Positions 33,027-41,447 of a stretch of 64,000 nt of DNA are shown piece after piece. The stretch lies in contig NZ_AVGG01000001.1 of the NCBI RefSeq assembly GCF_000498535.1, positions 434,001-498,000 on the forward strand. Direction: 5' to 3'. The notes beneath the pieces were generated by a model. That model was not told where the DNA came from, did no database searches, and saw nothing but the letters and a program-made list of their open reading frames with translations. Numbering within the stretch: position 1 is the stretch's first letter; the number at the start of each line of letters is the position of its first letter. The position numbers and the translations under genes are program-made. Origin of the DNA: Flavobacterium limnosediminis JC2902. GTDB lineage: Bacteria > Bacteroidota > Bacteroidia > Flavobacteriales > Flavobacteriaceae.

Positions 33027-34277
33027 TTACATATTACTAATCCAACTCTGCGGATTAAGCGTCGTCGTATTTTGCAACACCAGGAATTTCATCACTGATT
33101 TTCCGGAGGAGTTGGTATGAATTCTACCGATACTCTGCTTTGCTGAAACCTTATCACCTTTCCCAACTGCCACGCTCGACAAGTTAAGATATACCGTGAT
33201 ATAATCTCCGTGTTGGATGTAGACCGCTTTATTATTAGCATTAATCACCTGTACCTGCAAAACCTCACCGGCGAAAACGGCACGGGCATTGGAACCGCTT
33301 TCCGTGGTAATTTCCACCCCACTGTTATGAACCGTTAAATCCGGATAGGATGGGTGTGGCTGGTCACCGTAACCCAACGATACGAATCCTTTTTGTACCG
33401 GCCATGGCAATCTTCCGCGACTGGCTTTGAAATTGTCGGCCAATTCTTTTCCTTCCGTTGTTAAAACAAATTTTGAAGGATCGGCTGCTCCGGATGAAGG
33501 TTTGTTGACAATCGTTTTTCCGGAAGCGGCGGCTTTTTTATTGGCTGCGGCAATCGCCTCACGAATCATTTTCTGGATTTGTTTGTCGATCTTTCTTGTC
33601 TCTGCCTGCATTTTCTTGATTTCGGCAGCGTATTTTTTCTTGTCTTTCTGAACGATTTTGGCTAAGCGTTGCTGTTCGGCCTTGTCTTTTTCATACTCCC
33701 TTTTCTCTTGCTCGCTTTCCTTAAGTACTTTTTCTTTTTCTTTCTTCTTCACTTCAAGTACCGTGGTTGCCTGGGAGAGTTGATTGGTTTTTACTTTGAT
33801 TTCATCCCCCTGCATTTTCCGGAAACTGGCATACTGTTTCATGTATTGCATGCGCTTGTAGGCCTGAAGGAAATTCTGCGAAGAAAGGATGAACATGTAA
33901 CGGCTCTGTTCGGAACGACTCTTATAGGATTTCACAATCATATTGGAATAATCCGTTTTCAGGTCTTTCAGTTCGCGGTTCAGTTTATTGATTTCCAATT
34001 GTTTCAGATAAATATCATCCGAAAGCAAACGCTTCTGCTTTGAAGTGGTGTTGATCAGTTTTTGGCTCAACTGAATTTTTTTATTCTGTTGTGCTATCTG
34101 TCCCAAAATATTTTTTTCTTTTTTCTTTTCTTCCTGAAGACGAAGTTGCACCTCCTGAATTTCTTTCTGAAGTTGGGCTTTTCGTTCTTCCAGTTGGCGT
34201 TGTTTCTCGTCGTTGGGTTGTGCCCAGGCAACGGTGGCTAAACAAAAGAAAAATATAGTGAGCAGTACTTTATGCAT
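33027..34277 (-). CDS. EnvC-like murein hydrolase activator with degenerate M23 domain
   Basis: A 416-residue periplasmic protein. A signal peptide (MHKVLLTIFFFCLATVAWAQ) is followed by a long coiled coil (about 20-230, rich in Glu, Lys and Gln), a basic linker and a LytM/M23 domain (about 290-416). The metal ligands of active M23 peptidases are mostly lost: the HxxxD motif reads HNSGVEI, the HxH motif is replaced around YLNLSS, and HLHF is missing in GKSVMKFLVLQ. This is the EnvC pattern, in which the domain activates amidases rather than cutting cell wall. The ATG at 34277 is preferred over a TTG six codons upstream. It is last in an envelope gene run. Confidence 0.88.
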   Translation of the reverse strand: MHKVLLTIFFFCLATVAWAQPNDEKQRQLEERKAQLQKEIQEVQLRLQEEKKKEKNILGQIAQQNKKIQLSQKLINTTSKQKRLLSDDIYLKQLEINKLNRELKDLKTDYSNMIVKSYKSRSEQSRYMFILSSQNFLQAYKRMQYMKQYASFRKMQGDEIKVKTNQLSQATTVLEVKKKEKEKVLKESEQEKREYEKDKAEQQRLAKIVQKDKKKYAAEIKKMQAETRKIDKQIQKMIREAIAAANKKAAASGKTIVNKPSSGAADPSKFVLTTEGKELADNFKASRGRLPWPVQKGFVSLGYGDQPHPSYPDLTVHNSGVEITTESGSNARAVFAGEVLQVQVINANNKAVYIQHGDYITVYLNLSSVAVGKGDKVSAKQSIGRIHTNSSGKSVMKFLVLQNTTTLNPQSWISNM

Positions 34278-34297
34278 TGTAAATAATTTTGGCAAAT

Positions 34298-35062
34298 TTA
34301 ATCAATAAAAATTTGTTCGTAGCCATTCGGCACATCATAAGAAAAAGATAATTCTTCATCAAAAGCAACCGAATTGTAACCTATTTCTATGGAAACTTTC
34401 TCCTTTTGCATTGCCTGTATGAAAATATCAAAAGGCATGATCCCTTTGGAGGATTCCTTGTGTGAAAGATAATTGATTTCCACCGAACGGCCTTCCTGTT
34501 CTTGCGTAAGAATTTCCTTTTTCAGCAGAAAATTGGCTCCTTCAAACAAAAACTCCTTTTCGGTGGCACCGTTGTTTTTACTTTTCAGCTTATGCATGTT
34601 GTTTTCTACCGATTCTTCATATTTCCCTTTCGTCAGATCATCCAAAGCGAGTCCGAGGAATAAATTCTGTACTTTCTGAAAATCCAAATCGGTCCCCAAC
34701 CATTTGCTTAAAAGCGAGTAATCCCCCTCGAAATATTTGCCGTTCATTTTTTCGTAATAGCTTACTTTCTCGGGAGTAATCATCGCCTTGGCCATCGTAA
34801 TCCCAAAAAAACGAACGATCACCAATATTTTTTCATCTTTTTTGATGCGGATTTCTGCGGTAACATTTTGTGCTTGCTTATCGTCTTCGTAACGGGCATT
34901 GGCTTTAATATTTACCGTCTCAAAATTTTTCCTGTTGGCGTAATGCCCGGAAATCACTTTGGACACAGCCACATTTTCAGAGGCGCCGCTCTCGGCAACC
35001 AACTGCTTTGGTTTACAGCAAACTATAAGAAGAAGTCCGAAGACTGCGAGCCATTTCTTCAT
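34298..35062 (-). CDS. DUF4292 lipoprotein, possibly LolB-like
   Basis: A 254-residue lipoprotein with the signal MKKWLAVFGLLLIVCC (acylated Cys 15 or 16). The mature part matches DUF4292, a Bacteroidota family. Repeated amphipathic strands early on (NIKANARYEDDKQ, VTAEIRIKKDEKILVIV) are reminiscent of the open beta-barrel of LolA/LolB carriers, and I recall this family being placed close to them. A role in accepting or inserting lipoproteins at the outer membrane is therefore possible. Its ATG overlaps the TPR gene stop (TAATG) and it lies 20 bases before the EnvC-like start. Confidence 0.85.
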   Translation of the reverse strand: MKKWLAVFGLLLIVCCKPKQLVAESGASENVAVSKVISGHYANRKNFETVNIKANARYEDDKQAQNVTAEIRIKKDEKILVIVRFFGITMAKAMITPEKVSYYEKMNGKYFEGDYSLLSKWLGTDLDFQKVQNLFLGLALDDLTKGKYEESVENNMHKLKSKNNGATEKEFLFEGANFLLKKEILTQEQEGRSVEINYLSHKESSKGIMPFDIFIQAMQKEKVSIEIGYNSVAFDEELSFSYDVPNGYEQIFID

Positions 35063-36414
35063 TATTTTTTTTGTTTTAACAATTGTTCCGCCCTGTTGAA
35101 ATAGGTGTATTTTTTTGTCTGATCTCCCAGTCCGTTGTAGGCTTCTCCCAATTGAATATTGAAATTAATTTCCAGATCAATATCACCTACTACAAAATCC
35201 ATTCCTGTATTTAAAAAAGTAATGGCTTTTTTATAATTTTTCAGTTGATTTTGTGCCAACCCGGCGTAATAATACAATCGGGCCTGAGTGGGATACATCT
35301 CCAAATACTCTTCTGAGCGTTTGGACACTTTATCAAACCGGTTACTTTCGGTATAAGCTTGTAGCAATAATTCTATAACGAGTATATCGTCTTTTTGTTT
35401 CAGCAGGCTCTTCTCAAAATAATAAATCGCTTTGTCAGCTTTCTTCTTGTTGAAAAAAAAGATGCCGACCTCTTTGGCAACGTTGACCGTTGTTTCGTCT
35501 CCGAAAGTATCCACGGCCTTTTCCAATTCTTTATCAAACGTATTGGTATTGTTGACAAAAATCAGGAATTCGTTTAAAACCCGGTGCTTGATTTTCTGTT
35601 CGATTTTGGAACTGTTCAGGATAGCATACATTGCCTGTGAAGCTTTTTCCCCGTTTCCGTTATTCAGATGAAGTTTGAACAGACTTACCTGCGCCCAATC
35701 GGAATTCGGAATGTTCTGTTCCAGTTTCCTGGCCACTTCCATTGCTTTTTCCTCCTGATTGCTTTCGGTATACAAGTAAATCAGCTGAATGTAGTTTTCC
35801 TCCACCTGCGGATACTTGCGTATGGCTTCTTCCAAATGTTCCTTCTGCGGTTTTTTGAACTGACTTTCGCTCAGAATCTGAAGCTTGTAGGTTTCCATCA
35901 TTTGGGAAATATTCGAAGTGCGCTCCATTTCTTCAATAAGGGCAAGGGCTTTTTCGAACTGACGGGTGTACATGTACAGCGAAACCAAATCGTCCTGGAA
36001 ATCCTTATCAAACTCAATTAATTTCTGAACCACAACGATCGATTGTGCATAGTCCTTCGTTTCATAAAAAACATCATACAATCCGTTCCAGTACCAGCGT
36101 TCTTTCGGATTCAGATCGACCGCTTTCTGAAAAGCCCGTTGTGCTTCCGGATACTTTTTCAGTGCCAGGTAATTTTTTCCCAGCTCGTGATGCAACACCG
36201 GATTATTGGGTTCTTTGGCGAGACATTGTTCAATTTCAACTATCGCTTTATCATAATTTTCTATGCCTTTCTGCTTTAACGCTTCGAAAAAATGCTCTTC
36301 AAAATCGTTCTTAGCCAAAGCAATCGAATCCGGTTCGGTTTGGGCAAAAGCCAGTCCCGAAAACAATATGGTTCCCAAAACAGTTACTTCTTTTATCCAA
36401 ACTCTTACCTTCAT
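35062..36414 (-). CDS. TPR-repeat protein, exported
   Basis: A 450-residue protein with a signal peptide (about 1-25, ending GLAFAQ) and roughly ten tetratricopeptide repeats. Clear units are NNPVLHHELGKNYLALKKYPEAQ and ERWYWNGLYDVFYETKDYAQ. TPRs form an alpha-solenoid that binds other proteins, so it probably scaffolds an envelope complex in the periplasm or at the outer membrane. It begins 3 bases after the nucleotidyltransferase stop and overlaps the DUF4292 start, which ties it to the same pathway. Confidence 0.85.
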   Translation of the reverse strand: MKVRVWIKEVTVLGTILFSGLAFAQTEPDSIALAKNDFEEHFFEALKQKGIENYDKAIVEIEQCLAKEPNNPVLHHELGKNYLALKKYPEAQRAFQKAVDLNPKERWYWNGLYDVFYETKDYAQSIVVVQKLIEFDKDFQDDLVSLYMYTRQFEKALALIEEMERTSNISQMMETYKLQILSESQFKKPQKEHLEEAIRKYPQVEENYIQLIYLYTESNQEEKAMEVARKLEQNIPNSDWAQVSLFKLHLNNGNGEKASQAMYAILNSSKIEQKIKHRVLNEFLIFVNNTNTFDKELEKAVDTFGDETTVNVAKEVGIFFFNKKKADKAIYYFEKSLLKQKDDILVIELLLQAYTESNRFDKVSKRSEEYLEMYPTQARLYYYAGLAQNQLKNYKKAITFLNTGMDFVVGDIDLEINFNIQLGEAYNGLGDQTKKYTYFNRAEQLLKQKK

Positions 36415-36417
36415 AAA

Positions 36418-37428
36418 CTATTCTAAAACGGAATAATCTCCGATACTTACACTTTTGAAATTACCGTCAAACTTGGCGTGATTTCCTATCATGGCGTTAT
36501 CCAGACTTGCGTCTTTGATATGTGCATGCGTCTGTACCAGACTATGTTTTATTTTCGTATTAATCACATGCGTTGCATTTCCCAATGACACATAGGGTCC
36601 GACAGTCGAATTGATCAGAACCACATCTTCCCCGATAAAACACGGCGGAATAATGGTGGAATTGTCGATGCATACCGTATCCGAAACCAGATTGGAACCG
36701 TCATTATGAAGAAAACGCAGCATCCTGGAATTCGTATCCACCGTTACGTCTTTGTTTCCGCAATCCATCCATTCGTCTACCTTACCCGGTACAAATTTCA
36801 GGCCTTTCTGTTTCATGTTCTCCAATGCGTCGGTCAATTGGTATTCGCCTCCTTTAACAACATTATTATCCAATAAATATTGTAATTCAGCACGTAAAGT
36901 TTCGCCGCTTTTGAAATAATAGATACCGATGATGGCCAAATCCGACACAAAATCTTTCGGTTTTTCTACGAAATCGACTATCACGTTGTTTTCATTCAAT
37001 TGAACCACACCAAACGCACTTGGATCCTCTACCTGTTTTACCCAAATTACGCTGTCGGCCGAAGTATCCAACGTAAAATCGGCACGGAAAAGCGTATCGG
37101 CATAAGCCACCACTATCGGTCCGCTCATACTTTCTTTGGCACACATAATGGCATGGGCTGTCCCTAAGGCTTCATTCTGATAATAAATTGTTCCTTTCGA
37201 ACCTAATTTTTCAGCAATCGCAATCAAATCCTTTTCCACTTGCTTTCCAAAACTTTCGTGGATGATGAAGGCGATTTCTTCAATTTTCTGATGAATCACT
37301 CCGGCTATGTCTTCCACCAAACGGTGAACGATTGGTTTTCCGGCAATGGGAATTAATGGTTTTGGTATAGTTAATGTATGTGGTCTAAGACGGGAACCAC
37401 GTCCCGCCATTGGTACTATTATTTTCAT
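36418..37428 (-). CDS. Sugar-phosphate nucleotidyltransferase
   Basis: A 336-residue NDP-sugar synthase. The N-terminal nucleotidyltransferase domain has PMAGRGSRLRPHTLTIPKP (residues 6-24), the nucleotide-binding signature GxGxRLxPxT...KP. VDEWMDCGN is a typical later motif. The last third (about 245-336) has the imperfect hexapeptide pattern of a left-handed beta-helix. The fold is that of glucose-1-phosphate thymidylyl/uridylyl or mannose-1-phosphate guanylyltransferases. The sugar and nucleotide are undetermined. It sits with a flippase-like gene, suggesting a cell-surface polysaccharide or glycan precursor. Confidence 0.88.
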   Translation of the reverse strand: MKIIVPMAGRGSRLRPHTLTIPKPLIPIAGKPIVHRLVEDIAGVIHQKIEEIAFIIHESFGKQVEKDLIAIAEKLGSKGTIYYQNEALGTAHAIMCAKESMSGPIVVAYADTLFRADFTLDTSADSVIWVKQVEDPSAFGVVQLNENNVIVDFVEKPKDFVSDLAIIGIYYFKSGETLRAELQYLLDNNVVKGGEYQLTDALENMKQKGLKFVPGKVDEWMDCGNKDVTVDTNSRMLRFLHNDGSNLVSDTVCIDNSTIIPPCFIGEDVVLINSTVGPYVSLGNATHVINTKIKHSLVQTHAHIKDASLDNAMIGNHAKFDGNFKSVSIGDYSVLE

Positions 37429-37439
37429 TTTTATTTCAA

Positions 37440-37495
37440 TTTAACCGCAAAGTGCGCAAAGGTTTTTTCCCAGGTGCGCAAAGTGATATTTTATA
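37440..37495. repeat. GCGCAAAG repeats in the spacer between nucleotidyltransferase and dut
   Basis: AACCGCAAAGTGCGCAAAGG and, a little later, AGGTGCGCAAAGTGA contain the word GCGCAAAG or CCGCAAAG three times, an intergenic repeat type familiar from flavobacteria. Nothing else is recognised in this 120-base spacer. Confidence 0.55.
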
Positions 37496-37548
37496 TTATT
37501 TTTCTCAGATATTCTAACTGTGCCAACTGAACACTGAAATCTGCCGAC

Positions 37549-37983
37549 TTACTTCACTCCTGTGCTCCCGAATCCGCCTTCGCCACGGGAAGTTTCGGTA
37601 AGTTCAACGGTTTCCAGCCATTCGGCGCGTTCGTGTTTAGCGATGATTAGTTGAGCAATTCTTTCACCGTTTTCGATTACAAAAGGCTCGTTGGATAAAT
37701 TTACCAATATAACTCCGATTTCACCACGGTAGTCCGCATCAACCGTTCCGGGGGAATTCAGTACTGTGATTCCTTTTTTGAAAGCCAATCCGCTTCTCGG
37801 ACGCACTTGGGCTTCATATCCAATAGGCAATTCTATGAAAAGTCCGGTCTTCACTAAGGCTCTTTCCAAAGGATTTAGTGTGATCGGATCAGTTAGGTTG
37901 GCTCTCAAATCCATCCCTGCCGAAGCGTTTGTTTCGTAATTAGGTAACGGATGTTGTGATTTATTGATGATTTTAATGGTCAT
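37549..37983 (-). CDS. dut: dUTP diphosphatase
   Basis: A 144-residue trimeric dUTPase that hydrolyses dUTP to dUMP, keeping uracil out of DNA and feeding thymidylate synthesis. All five motifs are visible: AGMDLRA (1), RPRSGLA (2), [11 protein letters not shown] (3, with the catalytic Asp), ERIAQLII (4) and [10 protein letters not shown] (5, the mobile C-terminal loop). The start at 37983 is ATG and the length is typical. It is embedded in an envelope gene cluster between a flippase-like gene and a nucleotidyltransferase gene, a common arrangement in Bacteroidota without obvious functional reason. Confidence 0.97.
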   Translation of the reverse strand: MTIKIINKSQHPLPNYETNASAGMDLRANLTDPITLNPLERALVKTGLFIELPIGYEAQVRPRSGLAFKKGITVLNSPGTVDADYRGEIGVILVNLSNEPFVIENGERIAQLIIAKHERAEWLETVELTETSRGEGGFGSTGVK

Positions 37984-38025
37984 TCTTTGGATAATTTAAA
38001 TAATGAAAGTCTAAAAGTAAAAAAA

Positions 38026-39498
38026 TTAAGCCACTTTACGTCGGATTACGCGCAGTAAAGTTTCTTTTTCGTTGTGATAAATGAAATACGTAAAAACCAA
38101 GATGGCAACGATTCCGAAAATATAGCTTTCGCGGAAAATCGGAACATAAAACGAAAGTCCGGCCAAAAGTGTTGAGATGCCTAAATACCCGAAGATGCGT
38201 TTTTTATCATACGGAATCGGATAGTGCTTATTTCCCAGATAATATGAAATGGCCATCATAGAGCCGTAGGCTGCCAAAGTGGCTATGGCCGAACCCATAT
38301 AACTGAATTTCGGTATCAGCAAAAAGTTTAAAACCAGGGTAACTACGGCCCCTAAAACAGAAATATAAGCACCGACTTTTGTCTTGTCAATCAACTTATA
38401 CCAAACCGAAAGATTGGTGTAAATTCCGAGAAAGAAGTTCGCCAGGATAATCAAAGGAACCACTTTCATGGCTTCCCAGTAATCCGAATTTCCGATTAAA
38501 ATTACTTTCAACACATCGGCAAACACGACCACGCACAATAAAATCAGGGAACCGAAAATCACAAAGTATTTAGTAACGGTCGCGTAGGTTTGCGGAGCAT
38601 TCTCATTTCCGGCATGACTGAAGAAAAAAGGCTCAATCCCCAAAGTATAGGCAGTTCGGAACAGGACCATGAACAATCCCAATTTATAACAGGCTGAATA
38701 AGCTCCGACTTCGGATAAAGCTATATTTTCGGGCAATAATTTTTCCAATAAAATTTTATCGAAATGCTCGTTAATTCCAAAAGCCAAACCTGCAAATAAA
38801 ATGGGCCAGCCGTACTTCATCATGTTTTTCCAAAGCGGAATGTTGAATTGCCATTTCAGGAAAATATAATCCGGAAGAAAAACCAGTAATGTCGCCAAAC
38901 TCGCTATCAAATTGGCCACAAATATATAACCTACCTGAAAATCATGAATGTAAATGCTGCTCCAGAAGGAATCCGGATTTGAATCTGACAAATTGGGCAA
39001 AACCAATAAGAAAAAAACATTGAGTCCCAGGTTTACAACCACATTCCCAATTTTAATCACTGCGTATTTCATTGGTCGTTGCGTGGCGCGTAATTTTGAG
39101 AACGGTATGATTGCCAACGCATCAAAAACCAAAATCCAGATGGCATACGTTACATACTGAATTTCCACACCTGCCCAATCTGCCAATGTATTCCGAAACA
39201 ATAAGGCGATGGACAGAAATGATATTGAAGTCCAAAAAATAGAAATCGTTGTGGTTTCAATGACGCTTTTTTTATTTTCTTCTTTATTGTAGAAACGGAA
39301 AAAAGCAGTTTCCATCCCATAGGAAAGTATCACGTTGAAAAACACCATCCATGATAAAACTATGGTAACTTCGCCGTACGCGCTGGTGGGCATCAAATCC
39401 GTGTATAAACGAACAAGCAGGAAGCTCAACATCCGCGGAAGCACTGTGGCGATTCCGTAAATGAAGGTTTGCTTGAAAAGATTTTTGTATAAACTCAA
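38026..39498 (-). CDS. Polysaccharide/oligosaccharide flippase, MOP superfamily (Wzx-like)
   Basis: A 490-residue protein with 12-14 hydrophobic helices, of the polysaccharide biosynthesis/flippase type. The start MSLYKNLFKQTFIYGIATVLPRMLSF is typical of Wzx-like proteins (a short amphipathic helix before the first membrane helix). The start codon is TTG: no ATG lies upstream in frame. It would move lipid-linked sugar units, or another lipid-linked precursor, across the inner membrane. It heads a run of six envelope-related genes. Confidence 0.85.
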   Translation of the reverse strand: MSLYKNLFKQTFIYGIATVLPRMLSFLLVRLYTDLMPTSAYGEVTIVLSWMVFFNVILSYGMETAFFRFYNKEENKKSVIETTTISIFWTSISFLSIALLFRNTLADWAGVEIQYVTYAIWILVFDALAIIPFSKLRATQRPMKYAVIKIGNVVVNLGLNVFFLLVLPNLSDSNPDSFWSSIYIHDFQVGYIFVANLIASLATLLVFLPDYIFLKWQFNIPLWKNMMKYGWPILFAGLAFGINEHFDKILLEKLLPENIALSEVGAYSACYKLGLFMVLFRTAYTLGIEPFFFSHAGNENAPQTYATVTKYFVIFGSLILLCVVVFADVLKVILIGNSDYWEAMKVVPLIILANFFLGIYTNLSVWYKLIDKTKVGAYISVLGAVVTLVLNFLLIPKFSYMGSAIATLAAYGSMMAISYYLGNKHYPIPYDKKRIFGYLGISTLLAGLSFYVPIFRESYIFGIVAILVFTYFIYHNEKETLLRVIRRKVA

Positions 39499-39533
39499 GG
39501 TATTTTGTTTTGACAGATGATGCGCAAAAGTAA

Positions 39534-39980
39534 TTATAATCTTTCTTTGTTCATAGAAGGATAGGCAAGCATTTCTTTTTCTTTAACATTTTCCAGTGCG
39601 TGAACCGCCGATTGGCCTTTTACCGTAAAATACAGTTTGGCGGCATTGCTTTCCGGTAGAACCTCGTTGTTTTCTTCCTCATCACTACTAGATTTTCCTC
39701 CTTTTATTGTGATGATAGTTGCCATATAGTGCAGACCATCCTGTGTGGTAAAGACGGCTTCTTTACCTTTAAAAATGACTTTGTTTAATGCGGTTCCCAC
39801 TTGAAGCGGAGTTTTAAAATTCACGCAAAAAGTAATACCGGCACCACCACCCCGAACTCCGGCCACCCACTTCTGGAAATAAATCTCATCGATGGATTCA
39901 GTTACTTTTTCCGGAACCTGTTTCTGTGACACACAGGAAACAAAGACCATAAAGGAAATCAGGAAAATAAAGTGTTTCAT
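39534..39980 (-). CDS. Small lipoprotein of unknown function
   Basis: A 148-residue lipoprotein. The signal MKHFIFLISFMVFVSC places the acylated cysteine at residue 16. The mature sequence has a glycine-rich turn (AGVRGGGAGITFCVNF) and an acidic loop (SSSDEEENNE). I do not recognise the family beyond general resemblance to flavobacterial lipoproteins. It lies 9 bases after the acetyltransferase stop. Confidence 0.8.
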   Translation of the reverse strand: MKHFIFLISFMVFVSCVSQKQVPEKVTESIDEIYFQKWVAGVRGGGAGITFCVNFKTPLQVGTALNKVIFKGKEAVFTTQDGLHYMATIITIKGGKSSSDEEENNEVLPESNAAKLYFTVKGQSAVHALENVKEKEMLAYPSMNKERL

Positions 39981-39989
39981 ATTGGTGAT

Positions 39990-40427
39990 TTAAGTCAGCC
40001 CCTCCTCATCCAAAATTTTCACAAAGTGAAAGCCTTTCGGTGCGTAGCCCTGATTGTAATAAAAACGATGCGCCTTGAAATTTGTTGTGAACGCGTCCAG
40101 AACAATGTTGGTACAACCCAATTGTAACGCCTTTTTTTCGACAAAATCCGTCAGCATTTTTCCGACACCTTGTGAACGATAGGCTTCGTGTACCACAAAA
40201 TTATCGATCTCCAGATATTTTCCGCTCCACAATTTGATCGAAAACCAACAGCCTGTTATTCCGATGCATTCCCCGTTATGGAATACGGCAATCTGGGTAT
40301 AGTTGCGCGGAATCATTTCCTTCAAAAAAGACTGGTATTTCTCCAAGGTCATCTTTGGATACAACTGTCGGATTAATTCCAATTGTTCCGTCATTTCATC
40401 CAATAAAGTGAGTTCTCTGATTTCCAC
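39990..40427 (-). CDS. GNAT-family N-acetyltransferase
   Basis: A 145-residue GCN5-related acetyltransferase. Motif A, which binds acetyl-CoA, is seen around YRSQGVGKMLTDFVE, the R/Q-x-x-G-x-G/A pattern. The C-terminal AHRFYYNQGYAPKGFHF matches motif B and the end of the fold. The substrate is unknown. The start is GTG (position 40427), the first start codon that gives the full N-terminal strand. It follows the atpG terminator and is joined to the next lipoprotein gene. Confidence 0.88.
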   Translation of the reverse strand: MEIRELTLLDEMTEQLELIRQLYPKMTLEKYQSFLKEMIPRNYTQIAVFHNGECIGITGCWFSIKLWSGKYLEIDNFVVHEAYRSQGVGKMLTDFVEKKALQLGCTNIVLDAFTTNFKAHRFYYNQGYAPKGFHFVKILDEEGLT

Positions 40428-40466
40428 TTCGAGTCGATTGAATTATCGTATAAATTTAAACAAAAA

Positions 40467-40490
40467 AAGAGCCAACAATTGTCGGCTCTT
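40467..40490 (-). terminator. Terminator of the ATP synthase operon
   Basis: AAGAGCC (40467-40473) and GGCTCTT (40484-40490) enclose the palindrome ACAATTGT. On the minus strand the stem is followed by seven T, 23 bases after the atpG stop. Confidence 0.8.
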
Positions 40491-40512
40491 AAAATATATT
40501 TTGAAAATAATC

Positions 40513-41373
40513 TTAGTTATTCAACGCTTCCGCTCCACCAACGATTTCCAAGATCTCATTGGTAATAGCAGCCTGACGAGCCTTATTGTAAGTTAATTTC
40601 AATTGGTTTCTCAATTCGGTTGCGTTGTCCGTTGCTTTGTGCATTGCGGTCATACGTGCGCCGTGTTCTGCTGCGAAAGAATCTCTCACTGCTTTGTACA
40701 ATTGTGTTTTTAACGACTTCGGTATTAAAGTCAATACAATTTCCTCTTTTGACGGTTCGAAAATATAATCGGAAGTACTAACCTCTTTGCTTTCTATTGG
40801 CGCCAGTGGTAAGAATTGCTCTGTAACTACAATTTGCGTAGCGGCATTTTTAAACTGGTTGTATACCAATTCGATTTTATCGTATTCTCCATCCACAAAT
40901 AAATGTGTCAGGCTTTCTGCGATATGAGCTGCATTGTCAAATGTTAAGTCATCGAAGATGTCACTGCGGTTGGCTACCACGAAATTCGTTTTCACCAAAG
41001 CATCATGTGCTTTTTTACCGATAGCGAAAACACCTACTTCTTTACCAGCATAAGTAGTTTCGGAAAGATTTTTAACCTGTTTCAATATGTTAGCATTGAA
41101 AGCACCACACAAACCTCTGTTTGATGTCACCACAACCAACAATACTTTATTAACCTCTCTCTGCTCAGTGTATTGTCCGGCGAAATCACCTTCCAATGAA
41201 GCACTAAGATTCTGGATTAACTCGGTTAATTTTTCGGCATAAGGGCGCATCGCTGTAATTGCATCTTGTGCTTTTTTCAACTTTGCTGCAGATACCATTT
41301 TCATCGCCGATGTAATCTGCATCGTGGACGAAACGGAAGTGATCCTGTTACGTATTTCCTTTAAATTTGCCAT
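40513..41373 (-). CDS. atpG: ATP synthase subunit gamma
   Basis: A 286-residue F1 gamma subunit, the central rotating shaft. The N-terminal coiled coil starts MANLKEIRNRITSVSSTMQITSAMKMVSAAKL and the conserved C-terminal block reads ATDNATELRNQLKLTYNKARQAAITNEI, both typical. It is the last gene of atpBEFHAG. The genes atpD and atpC (beta and epsilon) do not follow: a terminator and an unrelated acetyltransferase gene do. Confidence 0.97.
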   Translation of the reverse strand: MANLKEIRNRITSVSSTMQITSAMKMVSAAKLKKAQDAITAMRPYAEKLTELIQNLSASLEGDFAGQYTEQREVNKVLLVVVTSNRGLCGAFNANILKQVKNLSETTYAGKEVGVFAIGKKAHDALVKTNFVVANRSDIFDDLTFDNAAHIAESLTHLFVDGEYDKIELVYNQFKNAATQIVVTEQFLPLAPIESKEVSTSDYIFEPSKEEIVLTLIPKSLKTQLYKAVRDSFAAEHGARMTAMHKATDNATELRNQLKLTYNKARQAAITNEILEIVGGAEALNN

Positions 41374-41382
41374 TCTTCTTTT

Positions 41383-41431
41383 AGTAATTAGTAGTCAGTA
41401 ATTAGTAGTCAGTATTTTGCTAACTACTAAT
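41383..41431 (-). repeat. Tandem 14-mers and inverted copy between atpA and atpG
   Basis: AGTAATTAGTAGTC occurs twice in direct tandem (41383-41396, 41397-41410). TTAGTAGT (41402-41409) can then pair with ACTACTAA (41423-41430), so the spacer can form a hairpin in the atp mRNA. Confidence 0.75.
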
Positions 41432-41447
41432 CACCAATCACTTTTTA

